A stretch of DNA of 46,607 bases from NCBI RefSeq assembly GCF_014529705.1, contig NZ_JAANIH010000068.1, positions 1-46,607 on the forward strand, in the 5' to 3' direction. The DNA is from Bradyrhizobium campsiandrae. GTDB lineage: Bacteria; Pseudomonadota; Alphaproteobacteria; Rhizobiales; Xanthobacteraceae. Positions 26,652 to 35,691 of this stretch are shown here, in pieces. A program made the translations under genes and the position numbers. The number at the start of each line of letters is the position of its first letter. Position 1 is the stretch's first letter. Below the pieces are notes generated by a model. The model was not told where the DNA came from, did no database searches, and saw nothing but the letters and a program-made list of their open reading frames with translations.

Positions 26652-29024
26652 ATGCAAGAACACACGAAATCCTCGACGCTCGAAAACGCTATTGCACTGC
26701 AAAAATACGGCGTTGGACAGCCGGTCCGCCGCAAGGAGGACGATACCCTGGTGCGCGGCAAGGGCCGCTACACCGACGACTTCAACCTGCCCGGCCAGGC
26801 CTATGCCGTCATCGTCCGCTCGACCCATGCCCATGGCGTGATCCGCGGCGTCGGTATCGACGCCGCCAAGGCAATGCCCGGCGTGCTGGGGGTGTGGACC
26901 GGCAAGGACCTCGACGCCGCCGGCTACGGCCCCTTCACTTGCGGCTTGCCGCTGAAGAGCCGCGACGGCACGCCCCTGCACCAGACCAATCGCCAGCCGC
27001 TGGCGACCGACAAGGTGCGCTTCGTCGGCGACCCCGTCGCCTTCGTCGTGGCGGAGACGCTGGCGCAGGCGCGCGATGCGGCCGAGGCGGTCGAGCTCGA
27101 AATCGAGCCGCTGCCGGCCGTGACCGATCCCGAGGACGCCGCCAAACCCGGCGCGCCGCAGCTCTACGACCACATCCCGAACAATGTCGCACTCGACTAC
27201 CACTATGGCGACACAGAGAAGGTGAATGCGGCGTTTGCCAGCGCCGCTCATGTCACCAGGATCGACATCGAGAACACCCGCGTCGCCGTGGTCTCGATGG
27301 AGCCGCGCGTGGGCCTTGCCTCCTACGACAAGGCCACCGAGCGCTACACCATCCAGATGCCGACGCAGGGCGTGGCGGGCAACCGCGCCAACCTCGCCAA
27401 GAACCTGAAGGTGCCGAACGAGAAGGTGCGGATCCTCACCGCCAATGTCGGCGGCTCCTTCGGCATGAAGAACGTCAACTATCCCGAATACATGTGCATC
27501 CTGTACGCGGCGAAGGCGCTCGGGCGCCCGGTGAAGTGGCTCGACGAGCGCTCCACCAGCTTCCTGTCCGACAGCCATGGCCGCGCGCAGAAAATCCATG
27601 CCGAGCTCGCGCTCGACGCCGAGGGGCATTTCCTCGCCGCGAAGCTTTCCGGTTACGGCAATCTCGGCGCCTATATCACCGGCGTTGCGCCGAGCCCGCT
27701 TTCGCTCAATACCGGCAAGAACTTTTCCAGCGTCTACCGCACGCCGCTGATGGCGGTCGACATCAAGACGGTGCTGACCAACACCACGCTGATGGGCGCC
27801 TATCGCGGCGCCGGCCGGCCCGAGGCCAACTACTACATGGAGCGGCTGATCGACCGCGCCGCCGACGAAATGGGCATCAACCGGCTCACCTTGCGCAAGC
27901 GCAACTTCATTAAGCCGAACCAGATGCCGTTCCCGGCGTCATCAGGCGTCACCTATGACAGCGGCGACTTCCAGGCCGTCTTCAACAAGGCGCTGGAAAT
28001 CTCCGACCACGAGAATTTTGCCAAGCGCAAGAAGGAGAGCAAGAAGGCCGGCAAGCTGCGTGGCATCGCTGTCGGCTCCTACCTCGAGGTCACCGCACCG
28101 CCAAGCCCCGAGCTCGGCAAGATCGTGTTCGACCCCGACGGCAGCATCCAGCTGATCACCGGCACGCTCGATTATGGCCAGGGCCACGCCACGCCGTTCG
28201 CGCAGGTGCTGAGCGCGCAGTTAGGCGTCCCCTTTGAAAGCATCAAGCTGGTGCAGGGCGACAGCGACATCGTCCACGCCGGTAACGGCACCGGCGGCTC
28301 GCGCTCGATCACCGCGAGCGGCATGGCGATCGTCGAGGCTTCCAAGCTCGTCATCGAGAAGGGCAAGCGCGCCGCAGCGCACATGCTGGAAGCGTCCGAG
28401 GCCGACATCGAGTTCGAAGGCGGCAGCTTCACCATCGCTGGCACCGACCGCAGCATCGACATCATGGAGCTCGCCAAGCGCTTGCATGACGGCAAGGTGC
28501 CGGACGGCGTGCCCGATAGTCTCGACGTCGACCATACCAGCGAGCCGGTGCCCTCGGCCTTCCCGAACGGCTGCCACGTCGCCGAGGTCGAGATCGATCC
28601 CGAGACCGGCGTAGTGGAGATCGTGCGCTACAGCGCGGTGAACGACTTCGGCACCGTGATCAACCCGATGCTGGTCGCCGGCCAGCTCCACGGCGGCGTG
28701 GTCCAGGGCATCGGCCAGGCCCTGATGGAGCATGTCCGCTACGACGAAAGCGGCCAGCCGATTACGGGCTCGCTGATGGACTACGCCCTGCCGCGCGCGG
28801 GCGACGTGCCGAACATGACGGTCGGCGACCATCCGGTGCCGGCCACCACCAACCCGCTCGGCAGCAAGGGCTGCGGCGAAGCCGGCTGCGCCGGTAGCCT
28901 GTCGACCGTGGTGAACGCGGTGGTCGATGCGCTCTCCGACTACGGCATCAAGCATATCGACATGCCGTTGACGCCGGAGCGGGTGTGGCGGGCGATCCAG
29001 GACGCGAAGAGGAAGGCGGCGTAA
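26652..29024 (+). CDS. Xanthine dehydrogenase family molybdopterin-binding subunit, form II CoxL-like
   Basis: A 790-residue large subunit of the xanthine oxidase superfamily, binding molybdopterin cytosine dinucleotide. The N-terminal a/b hammerhead (about 35-150) and the molybdenum domain are complete: GGSFGMK (267-273), AYRGAGR (383-389) and the catalytic Glu in GCGEAGC (E743). AYRGAGR is the form II CoxL signature, not the AYRCSFR of true CO dehydrogenase, so the substrate is probably an aldehyde, purine or N-heterocycle. ATG 26652 begins at the family N terminus. No FAD (CoxM) or iron-sulfur (CoxS) subunit is next to it, which is unusual; partners must be encoded elsewhere or fused proteins used. 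It ends at a palindromic repeat before a convergent gene. Confidence 0.9.
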   Translation: MQEHTKSSTLENAIALQKYGVGQPVRRKEDDTLVRGKGRYTDDFNLPGQAYAVIVRSTHAHGVIRGVGIDAAKAMPGVLGVWTGKDLDAAGYGPFTCGLPLKSRDGTPLHQTNRQPLATDKVRFVGDPVAFVVAETLAQARDAAEAVELEIEPLPAVTDPEDAAKPGAPQLYDHIPNNVALDYHYGDTEKVNAAFASAAHVTRIDIENTRVAVVSMEPRVGLASYDKATERYTIQMPTQGVAGNRANLAKNLKVPNEKVRILTANVGGSFGMKNVNYPEYMCILYAAKALGRPVKWLDERSTSFLSDSHGRAQKIHAELALDAEGHFLAAKLSGYGNLGAYITGVAPSPLSLNTGKNFSSVYRTPLMAVDIKTVLTNTTLMGAYRGAGRPEANYYMERLIDRAADEMGINRLTLRKRNFIKPNQMPFPASSGVTYDSGDFQAVFNKALEISDHENFAKRKKESKKAGKLRGIAVGSYLEVTAPPSPELGKIVFDPDGSIQLITGTLDYGQGHATPFAQVLSAQLGVPFESIKLVQGDSDIVHAGNGTGGSRSITASGMAIVEASKLVIEKGKRAAAHMLEASEADIEFEGGSFTIAGTDRSIDIMELAKRLHDGKVPDGVPDSLDVDHTSEPVPSAFPNGCHVAEVEIDPETGVVEIVRYSAVNDFGTVINPMLVAGQLHGGVVQGIGQALMEHVRYDESGQPITGSLMDYALPRAGDVPNMTVGDHPVPATTNPLGSKGCGEAGCAGSLSTVVNAVVDALSDYGIKHIDMPLTPERVWRAIQDAKRKAA

Positions 29025-29034
29025 GAGTTGTTTA

Positions 29035-29179
29035 CCTCGCCCCGCTTGCGGGGAGAGGTCGCCGCGTAGCGCCGGGTGAGGGGGAGCTTCCGCGGGGATA
29101 GTGACAGACGACTCGCGGAGAGTCCCCCTCACCCGCCGCGCGTGCCGCGCGTCGGCCTCTCCCCGCAAGCGGGGTGAGG
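29035..29179. repeat. Palindromic intergenic repeat, CTCGCCCCGC family
   Basis: CCTCGCCCCGCTTGC... (from 29035) and the arm ending ...GCAAGCGGGGTGAGG (at 29179) are near-perfect inverted repeats of about 24 bases, with an inner GTGAGGGGGA / TCCCCCTCAC pairing. It fills the gap between two convergent genes and could serve as a bidirectional transcript end. A related unit lies at 37851-37986. Confidence 0.75.
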
Positions 29180-29185
29180 CGAAGA

Positions 29186-29986
29186 CTACGCCGCCGCCTG
29201 CTCGCGCGGCTGGTAGATCGCAATGTGCTGGCAATGCGCCAGCGGCGTCGTGCCGTTGGCGACGACGAGCGCGTCGAGCTCGACGAAGCGGTGGCCTTTC
29301 TTCTCGTAATTCGCGGTGACCTTGGCGCGTGCAACGATCTCGTCGCCGGCGCGCGCAGCCGACAACAGCTGCATGCGGCTGCCGACGTGGATCCACGGGC
29401 CCAGAATGGTGTTGTCGACCAGCACGCGGTTCATCACGCGCTGGATCAGGCCGGGATGGCCGAGCCCCTCGCGCGCAAAAATCGGATCGGTCTCCCTGAT
29501 ATCAGCGAGATAGTCCGACGCCGCCTGCCCGGCCCAGCGGCGCGGCGTCGTGCCGAGCCATTTGCCTGTCGCGAAGATGTCAGGGCTGACCGGCTTGCGC
29601 TCGGCCACCGCGGCGACCGCAACATAGTCACCCAGGGACACCGCGGGCGCCGCCGCCGGCAGCGAAGCCGTGCCCGTGGCGCACAGTGTGGTGCGGCTGA
29701 AGACCTCGATCGTCAGCAGCCCGTTGTGCTCGGTGGCATCGACGTCGGCGGTCTCGCCGTCATAAACCGGCTTGATGAAGCGGGCCTCGACCAGCCCGCG
29801 GGTCAGGAAATCGCGGCCCCAGCGCGCGATCGGCACGTGCATCATATAGGCAAAAACATCGACGCCGGGCACCAACCCGCCGGAAAAGCCGAAGCGGCGC
29901 GCCACGGTGTCGTCATGCATCTTGTTTTCGGATTGCTTGGCGGTGTTGTAGGCCTCGACGCGCCAGGTTTCGAGCCGGGTCGGCAT
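29186..29986 (-). CDS. Double hot-dog (MaoC-like) protein
   Basis: A 266-residue protein that looks like two hot-dog domains. The first has RFGFSGGLVPGVDVFAYMMH (about 31-50, split between strand and helix), resembling the G-x-x-x-P-G helix start of MaoC hydratases; the second (about 130-260) ends with THE KGHRFVELDALVVANG strand region typical of acyl-CoA thioesterase/dehydratase folds. Clear catalytic Asp/His of R-hydratases is not obvious; HDD at 24-26 is a candidate. ATG 29986 is the first good start. Function probably concerns a thioester substrate, but this is inference. Confidence 0.65.
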   Translation of the reverse strand: MPTRLETWRVEAYNTAKQSENKMHDDTVARRFGFSGGLVPGVDVFAYMMHVPIARWGRDFLTRGLVEARFIKPVYDGETADVDATEHNGLLTIEVFSRTTLCATGTASLPAAAPAVSLGDYVAVAAVAERKPVSPDIFATGKWLGTTPRRWAGQAASDYLADIRETDPIFAREGLGHPGLIQRVMNRVLVDNTILGPWIHVGSRMQLLSAARAGDEIVARAKVTANYEKKGHRFVELDALVVANGTTPLAHCQHIAIYQPREQAAA

Positions 29987-30091
29987 GGCTTGGCTTCTCC
30001 ATATTCTTGTTGTTTCCGGCCAATCGTAGGCCCCCGGGAACAGCGGTCAATCCCCTCGCCTTTGCGGCCCGAATGGGGTACCACGCGGCGA

Positions 30092-30583
30092 ATGACCGAC
30101 ACGCCCACCCGCATCTATGTTGACGCCGACGCCTGCCCGGTGAAGGACGAGATCTATCGCGTCGCGCTCCGGCACAACGTGCCCGTGAGCGTGGTCGCCG
30201 GCAACTTCATCCGTGTGCCGCAGGACCCGCTGATCGAGCGCATCGCCGCAGGCAGCGGCATGGACGCGGCCGACGACTGGATCGCGGAACGGGCGAGGCC
30301 CGGCGACGTCGTCGTCACGTCAGACATTCCGCTCGCCAGCCGCTGCGTGAAAGCGGGCGCCGAGGTGATCGCCCCGAACGGCAAGCCGTTTACGGAAGAG
30401 TCGATCGGCATGACGCTGGCGGTGCGCAATCTGATGACGGATCTGCGCTCGGCCGGCGAGGTCACCGGCGGCCCGCGCTCGTTTGCCCCGCGCGACCGTT
30501 CCGCCTTCCTCTCCGCGCTCGACCAGACTCTGCGCCGGATCCAGCGCCGCCGCGCCGATCAGGCCGCAACGAACCAAGGCTGA
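30092..30583 (+). CDS. UPF0178 (YaiI/YqxD) family protein
   Basis: A 163-residue protein of the conserved UPF0178 family, recognised by IYVDADACPVKDEIYRVA at the N terminus, DPLIERIAAGSGMDAADDWIA (PIN-like core) and VVTSDIPLASRCVKAGAEVI. The conserved Asp residues suggest a PIN-like nuclease fold, but the function is unproven. The long frame upstream (from 29174) is antisense to the hot-dog gene and not real. It is 2 bases upstream of the ABC-F gene, hence co-transcribed. Confidence 0.92.
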   Translation: MTDTPTRIYVDADACPVKDEIYRVALRHNVPVSVVAGNFIRVPQDPLIERIAAGSGMDAADDWIAERARPGDVVVTSDIPLASRCVKAGAEVIAPNGKPFTEESIGMTLAVRNLMTDLRSAGEVTGGPRSFAPRDRSAFLSALDQTLRRIQRRRADQAATNQG

Positions 30584-30585
30584 CG

Positions 30586-32397
30586 ATGGCGCCCCCGCTG
30601 ATCCAACTCAAAGACATCACGCTGACCTTCGGCGGCACGCCTCTGTTGTCAGGTGTCGAGCTCAACGTCGCGCCGTCCGAGCGCGTCTGCCTGATCGGTC
30701 GTAACGGCTCCGGCAAATCGACGCTGCTGAAGATCGCGGCCGGCCTCGTCGAGCCCGACGGCGGCACGCGCTTCGTGCAGCCGGGCGCGACCGTTCGCTA
30801 TCTGCCGCAGGAGCCGGATTTCGGCGACCACAAGACCACGCTTGCCTATGTCGAATCCGGGCTCGCACCCGGCGACGACCAGCATCAGGCACGCTATCTG
30901 CTGCAGCAGCTCGGCCTCACCGGCGAGGAGAACCCGCACAACCTCTCCGGCGGCGAGGCCCGGCGCGCGGCCCTGGCCTACGTTCTGGCCCCCTCGCCCG
31001 ACATCCTGCTACTGGACGAGCCGACCAACCATCTCGATCTCGCCACCATCGAATGGCTGGAACAGGAGCTCGACTCCCGGCGCAGTGCGCTTGTGATCAT
31101 CAGCCATGACCGCCGCTTCCTCACCAATCTTTCGCGTTCGACGGCCTGGCTGGACCGCGGCAGGATCAAGCAGATCGATCGCGGCTTTGCCGCCTTCGAG
31201 AGCTGGCGCGACGAGGTGCTGGCGGAGGAAGAGCGCGACCAGCACAAGCTCGACCGCAAGATCGTCGACGAGGAGCACTGGCTGCGCCACGGCGTCTCCG
31301 GCCGCCGCAAGCGCAACGTCAAGCGGCTCGCCAATCTGCATGCGCTGCGCGACCAGCGTCGCCACTATCGCGGCACCGCCGGCAGTGCCACCCTTGCCGC
31401 CGCAGAAGCGGAAGCCTCCGGCAAGCTGGTGATCGAGGCGAAGGCCATCACCAAGGCCTATGGCGAGCGCAAGATCGTCGAGAATTTCTCCACCCGCATC
31501 CAGCGCGGCGACCGGCTCGGTATCATCGGCCCGAACGGCGCCGGCAAGACCACGCTGGTCAACCTGCTCACCGGCGGCATCCGACCGGATTCCGGCACGG
31601 TGCGGCTCGGCGCCAATCTGGAGATGGCGACGCTCGATCAGCACCGCGAAAGCCTCGATCCCAAATCGACGCTTGCCGAGGCTCTCACCGGTGGCCGCGG
31701 CGACCATGTCATGGTCGGCGGCAAGCCGAAGCATGTCGTCGGCTACATGAAGGACTTCCTGTTCGCGCAGGAGCAGCGCGGCACGCCGCTGGAGGTGCTC
31801 TCGGGCGGCGAGCGCGGCCGCCTGATGCTGGCGCGCGCGCTGGCGAAGCCCTCAAACCTTCTGGTGCTGGACGAGCCGACCAACGATCTCGATCTCGAAA
31901 CGCTCGACGTGCTCGAGGAGATGCTCGGCGATTACGAGGGCACGGTCATCCTGATCAGCCATGACCGCGATTTCCTCGATCGTGTCGTCACCTCGGTGAT
32001 CGCGCCCGAGGGAGGCGGCAAGTGGATCGAATATGCCGGCGGCTACAGCGACATGCTGGCGCAGCGCGGTGCGGATCTGAAGCGCGAGACCGCGAAGGCG
32101 CAGCCGGTCGCCGACAAGAAAGAGGATCGCCCCGCTCCGGCAGCGCCCGCGTCCAAGCGAAAGCTGAGCTTCAACGAGAAGCACGCGCTGGAGACGCTGC
32201 CCAAGAGGATGGAGACGTTGCAGTCTGACATCGCCAGGCTGCAACGTGTGCTGGATGACCCCAACCTCTACGCCAGGGATCGCAAGAAATTCGACGACAC
32301 CTCGGCCGCCATCGCCAAGGCACATGAAGAACTGTCCGCCGCCGAAGAGCGCTGGCTCGAACTTGAAATGCTTCGCGAAGAAATTGAACAGGCCTAA
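30586..32397 (+). CDS. ABC-F family ATPase, Uup/EttA type
   Basis: A 603-residue cytoplasmic protein with two ABC ATPase cassettes and no membrane part, as in ribosome-associated ABC-F translation factors. First cassette: Walker A GRNGSGKST (38-46), LSGGEARRAAL, LLLDEPTNHLDL. Second: GPNGAGKTT, LSGGERGRLMLARAL, LVLDEPTNDLDLETLD. The inter-domain linker is arginine-rich (GRRKRNVKRLANLHALRDQRR in part), and the C terminus has the coiled-coil of Uup (about 520-600), which favours Uup over EttA. Starts 2 bases after the UPF0178 gene and ends 2 bases before the PLP enzyme gene. Confidence 0.92.
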   Translation: MAPPLIQLKDITLTFGGTPLLSGVELNVAPSERVCLIGRNGSGKSTLLKIAAGLVEPDGGTRFVQPGATVRYLPQEPDFGDHKTTLAYVESGLAPGDDQHQARYLLQQLGLTGEENPHNLSGGEARRAALAYVLAPSPDILLLDEPTNHLDLATIEWLEQELDSRRSALVIISHDRRFLTNLSRSTAWLDRGRIKQIDRGFAAFESWRDEVLAEEERDQHKLDRKIVDEEHWLRHGVSGRRKRNVKRLANLHALRDQRRHYRGTAGSATLAAAEAEASGKLVIEAKAITKAYGERKIVENFSTRIQRGDRLGIIGPNGAGKTTLVNLLTGGIRPDSGTVRLGANLEMATLDQHRESLDPKSTLAEALTGGRGDHVMVGGKPKHVVGYMKDFLFAQEQRGTPLEVLSGGERGRLMLARALAKPSNLLVLDEPTNDLDLETLDVLEEMLGDYEGTVILISHDRDFLDRVVTSVIAPEGGGKWIEYAGGYSDMLAQRGADLKRETAKAQPVADKKEDRPAPAAPASKRKLSFNEKHALETLPKRMETLQSDIARLQRVLDDPNLYARDRKKFDDTSAAIAKAHEELSAAEERWLELEMLREEIEQA

Positions 32398-32399
32398 TC

Positions 32400-33479
32400 A
32401 TGACAACGACTCTCGCCGCCAAGATCGCACGCGAATACGGCACGCCCTGTGCCGTCATCGACATGGACAGGGTCGAACGCAACATCGCGCGGATTCAGAA
32501 AGCCTGCGACGACGCAGGCATCGCCAATCGGCCGCACATCAAGACGCACAAGAACCCGACGATTGCGAAGATGCAGGTCGTGGCCGGCGCCAAGGGCATC
32601 ACCTGCCAGAAAATCGGCGAGGCCGAGATCATGGCCAATGCCGGCATCGACGACATCCTGATCAGCTACAACCTGCTCGGCGAAGAGAAGATGGCGCGGC
32701 TCGGTGCGCTGAATGCCAAGACCAGAATGACGGTGGCGGCCGACAATTCGACCGTGGTTGCCGGTCTGCCCAAGGCGGCAGAAGCCTCGGGCCGCACGCT
32801 CTCGGTCGTGGTCGAATGCGATACGGGGCGCAAGCGCGCCGGTGTCGAGACGCCGGCCGAGGCGATTGCGCTTGCACGCGAGATCGCCGCATCCAAGGGG
32901 CTCGAGTTCGCCGGTTTCATGCTCTACCCGACCGAGACCGGCTGGGCTGACGCGCAAAAATTCTACGACGAAGCGCTGGCCGGCGTGCGGGCGCACGGGC
33001 TCGACGCAAAAGTCGTCTCGACCGGCGGCACGCCGAACCTCGTCAATATCGGCAAGCTCAAGGGCGGCACCGAGCACCGGTTCGGCACCTACATCTACAA
33101 CGACCGCATGCAGGTCGCGGCCGGTGTCGCCAGCTGGGACGACTGCGCATTGCACATCTATTCAACGGTGGTGAGCCGCGCCGCGCCCGAGCGCGGCATT
33201 CTCGATGCCGGCTCGAAGACGCTGACGACTGATACCGGCGGGCTCGAGGGCCATGGCCTGATCCTCGAGCATCCCGAGGCCAAGATCGCGAAATTTGCGG
33301 AGGAGCACGGCTTCCTCGATCTCTCCCGCAGCAACACGCGGCCGAATGTCGGTGATGTGGTGCGCATCGTGCCGAACCATGTCTGCGTCGTGGTCAACAT
33401 GATGGATGAGGTGGTGATGGTCCGCGGCGATGAGATCATCGGCACGCTGCCGGTTGCGGCGCGCGGCAAGCTGCGCTAG
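32400..33479 (+). CDS. DSD1-family PLP enzyme (D-threonine aldolase / D-serine dehydratase-like)
   Basis: A 359-residue fold-type III PLP enzyme. N-terminal barrel starts TPCAVIDMDRVERNI, the PLP lysine is probably K48 in RPHIKTHK, and phosphate binding uses VVSTGGTPNLVN. The C-terminal domain has the metal pair H327-x-C329 in PNHVCVVVN. In A. xylosoxidans-type D-threonine aldolases the second ligand is Asp, whereas D-serine dehydratases use Cys, so the activity could be either; family members are often annotated D-threonine aldolase. It forms the last gene of a tight three-gene operon and its 3' end overlaps the convergent LysR gene by 4 bases. It is only distantly similar to the enzyme at 4815-6110. 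Confidence 0.88.
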   Translation: MTTTLAAKIAREYGTPCAVIDMDRVERNIARIQKACDDAGIANRPHIKTHKNPTIAKMQVVAGAKGITCQKIGEAEIMANAGIDDILISYNLLGEEKMARLGALNAKTRMTVAADNSTVVAGLPKAAEASGRTLSVVVECDTGRKRAGVETPAEAIALAREIAASKGLEFAGFMLYPTETGWADAQKFYDEALAGVRAHGLDAKVVSTGGTPNLVNIGKLKGGTEHRFGTYIYNDRMQVAAGVASWDDCALHIYSTVVSRAAPERGILDAGSKTLTTDTGGLEGHGLILEHPEAKIAKFAEEHGFLDLSRSNTRPNVGDVVRIVPNHVCVVVNMMDEVVMVRGDEIIGTLPVAARGKLR

Positions 33480-34378
33480 GCGCGTATCAAAGCCTGTAGC
33501 TCCCGATCGAGCCCCTCGCGGAACAGGTTGATCGGGCGGGCCAGTCGGCCGGCTGGCGGGCGATGAACCAACCATGCCCTCACAGCGGGATTGAAGTCCC
33601 GCGCAGCGACCGGCTTGAGCTCGTCGCGAAACGCGCTCCGCTTCAGTGCAAGCGGCGTCACCAGGCCGACGCCGAGCCCGCGCGCCACGAGCGACAGGCG
33701 AAGCTCGCTGTCGAGCGCCTCCACAGCGACCGTGAACGGCAAATGCTCGGCATCGAAGCGGCGCTTGAGCGTGTCGCGAAATCCGCAACCGTCCTGGTTG
33801 ATGACCCATGAGAGCTGCGACAGGCGCTCGAGATCGACCGTGCGAGGGATCTTCATGTTGCGCGCAACGACGAACACAACGGGCTGCGAACCGAGATCGT
33901 CAGCGACGAGATCAGCGGGCGGCGCGGCCCCGTCAGGCAGGCAGATCGCGGCGGCATCGAGCTCGTTGCGGCTGACCCGCTCGACCTGGTTGGGCGACCA
34001 GCCCGAGACGACACGCACGCTCAGCGCCGGAAATTCGGCACGCACAGCATCCAGCGGTGCGCTGAGCCCCGCCTCTGAGAGAAACGGCGTGAGACCGAGT
34101 CGGAACTCGCCACGCACCACGCCGTCATTGGCAACGCCGGCCTTGAGATCATCCAGCATTCTGAGCAGGCGTCGGCCCTGCTCATAGGCCTCGTGACCCG
34201 CTACCGTCGGCTTCAGCGGTTTCGACAGGCGGTCCAACAACTGCGTGCCCAGCATCTCCTCCAGATTCTGGATGCGCCGCGTCACGCCGGGCTGGGTGAG
34301 ATTGAGACGCGTCGAGGCCGCGACGATCGAACCGGTTTCGACCACCGCGACGAAAGCGACCAGGTCATGGGTGTTCAT
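33476..34378 (-). CDS. LysR family transcriptional regulator
   Basis: A 300-residue LysR regulator. The winged helix-turn-helix is at 1-60 (VAASTRLNLTQPGVTRRIQNLE), followed by a two-lobe effector-binding domain (about 88-300, GEFRLGLTPF to the end). It is divergent from the MFS gene at 34474, so control of that transporter is likely. Its stop overlaps that of the convergent DSD1-family gene. Confidence 0.92.
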   Translation of the reverse strand: MNTHDLVAFVAVVETGSIVAASTRLNLTQPGVTRRIQNLEEMLGTQLLDRLSKPLKPTVAGHEAYEQGRRLLRMLDDLKAGVANDGVVRGEFRLGLTPFLSEAGLSAPLDAVRAEFPALSVRVVSGWSPNQVERVSRNELDAAAICLPDGAAPPADLVADDLGSQPVVFVVARNMKIPRTVDLERLSQLSWVINQDGCGFRDTLKRRFDAEHLPFTVAVEALDSELRLSLVARGLGVGLVTPLALKRSAFRDELKPVAARDFNPAVRAWLVHRPPAGRLARPINLFREGLDRELQALIRA

Positions 34379-34473
34379 GAGTAACTCGCATATTCTTTAT
34401 AGGCTTTATTGAATTGTAGCATACTGCACGCCCCGCTTAAAGAGGACCACGCATTCCATCCGCGCGAGGTCCC
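34379..34473. promoter_or_regulatory. Divergent LysR/MFS control region
   Basis: This 95-base gap is AT-rich compared with its surroundings. ATTC (34392-34395) and GAAT (34411-34414) form a short inverted pair around CTTTATAGGCTTTATT, which itself holds the direct repeat CTTTAT twice. Suitable for LysR binding and for divergent promoters, but no single site is certain. Confidence 0.4.
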
Positions 34474-35691
34474 ATGACCGTTTCCGAAACCACCAGGCTT
34501 GCATCACCCAAGCAGTTCGCCGAACGATCCCTGATCTGGCTTGGTGCGATCACCACCGGCGTCGTCGTCACCAATTTGTTCGCGCCGCAGATTCTGGTCG
34601 GCCTGATCGGCCGATCCTTGGCCATGACCCCAGTTCAGGCCGGCCTCGTCAGCACGCTGACCCTGCTCGGCTATGCGCTTGGCCTGTTGTCGCTGGTGCC
34701 GCTGGTAGATCTCGTCGAGAACCGGCGCCTGATCCTGCGCACGCTCGGCTGTGCAATCCTCGCGGCGCTGGCAACGTCATTGGCGCCGACACCCTCGCTG
34801 CTATTGTTCGCCACCTTTGTTCTCGGAGCGTCCTGCGCGGCCATCCAGATGATGGTGCCTCTTGTGGCCTCGATGATCGCACCGGAACGTCGCGGCCAAG
34901 CCATTGGCGAAGTCATGAGCGGATTGATGATCGGCATCCTGTTGTCGCGGCCAGCCGCGAGCTTGATTGCCGATCTCTGGAGCTGGCGCGCCTACTATCT
35001 CGCCTCGGCTATCCTGATGACGCTGCTCGCCGGCGCACTCGGTCGCTATCTGCCGCCGCTGCAGCCCACGGCCCGCGTCGGCTACGTCGACTTGCTCCGC
35101 TCGTTCCCAAGGCTGCTACGGGAAGAGCCTGTGCTGCGCGTGCGCGCCTGGACAGCGTCCCTGGTCATGGCGTCTTTCACCGCATTCTGGTCCGCGGTTG
35201 CGCTGCGCTTGCCCGATGCACCCTTCGCGCTCGATGCCAAGGGCATCGCAGCTTTCGCGCTGATCGGCGTCGCAGGCGCGGCGGCGACGCCAGTCGCCGG
35301 CCGTTGGGGCGACAGGGGCTGGGCACGACAGATGTTCTTCGCCGCACACCTGTGTATTATCGGCTCACTCGCGCTTTGCGCCTGGGCGGGCGTGATGGAG
35401 TTCCGCAGCGCTGCCCTGCTGGTGTTGAGTCTCGGTACCATTCTGTTGGACATCGGCATCACCGCCGACCAAACGCTCGGGCGCCGCGCCGTCAATTTGC
35501 TGCGGCCCGAGGCGCGCGGCCGAATCAACGGCCTGTTCGTTGCGCTGTTCTTCGTCGGCGGAGGCGTCGGCTCTGCGGCGGCCTCACTGGCCTGGAGCTA
35601 CGCCGGCTGGACCGCGGTCTGCGCCGTCGCGGCTGCATTCGGTATGCTCGGCCTGCTCACCGATCTCTTGACCAGGACCGGCACGTCATGA
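34474..35691 (+). CDS. MFS transporter
   Basis: A 405-residue inner-membrane transporter with 12 hydrophobic segments, of the YnfM/arabinose-efflux-like MFS group. Motif A is present in reduced form as PLVDLVENRRLI, and an RGQAIGEVMSGLMIG segment follows helix 4. Likely a proton-driven exporter; substrate unknown. Divergent LysR suggests inducible expression. The stop overlaps the end of the convergent flavoprotein gene by 6 bases. Confidence 0.9.
   Translation: MTVSETTRLASPKQFAERSLIWLGAITTGVVVTNLFAPQILVGLIGRSLAMTPVQAGLVSTLTLLGYALGLLSLVPLVDLVENRRLILRTLGCAILAALATSLAPTPSLLLFATFVLGASCAAIQMMVPLVASMIAPERRGQAIGEVMSGLMIGILLSRPAASLIADLWSWRAYYLASAILMTLLAGALGRYLPPLQPTARVGYVDLLRSFPRLLREEPVLRVRAWTASLVMASFTAFWSAVALRLPDAPFALDAKGIAAFALIGVAGAAATPVAGRWGDRGWARQMFFAAHLCIIGSLALCAWAGVMEFRSAALLVLSLGTILLDIGITADQTLGRRAVNLLRPEARGRINGLFVALFFVGGGVGSAAASLAWSYAGWTAVCAVAAAFGMLGLLTDLLTRTGTS

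Noticed and set aside
26442..27629. Upstream extension of the Ppx/GppA frame
   Set aside because: Antisense to the molybdenum-subunit gene; the enzyme's conserved N terminus begins after ATG 26441.
26652..29024. True carbon monoxide dehydrogenase large subunit
   Set aside because: The active-site loop is AYRGAGR, not AYRCSFR, and CoxM/CoxS are missing.
29174..30091. Upstream extension of the UPF0178 frame
   Set aside because: Antisense to the double hot-dog gene and not homologous to the family.
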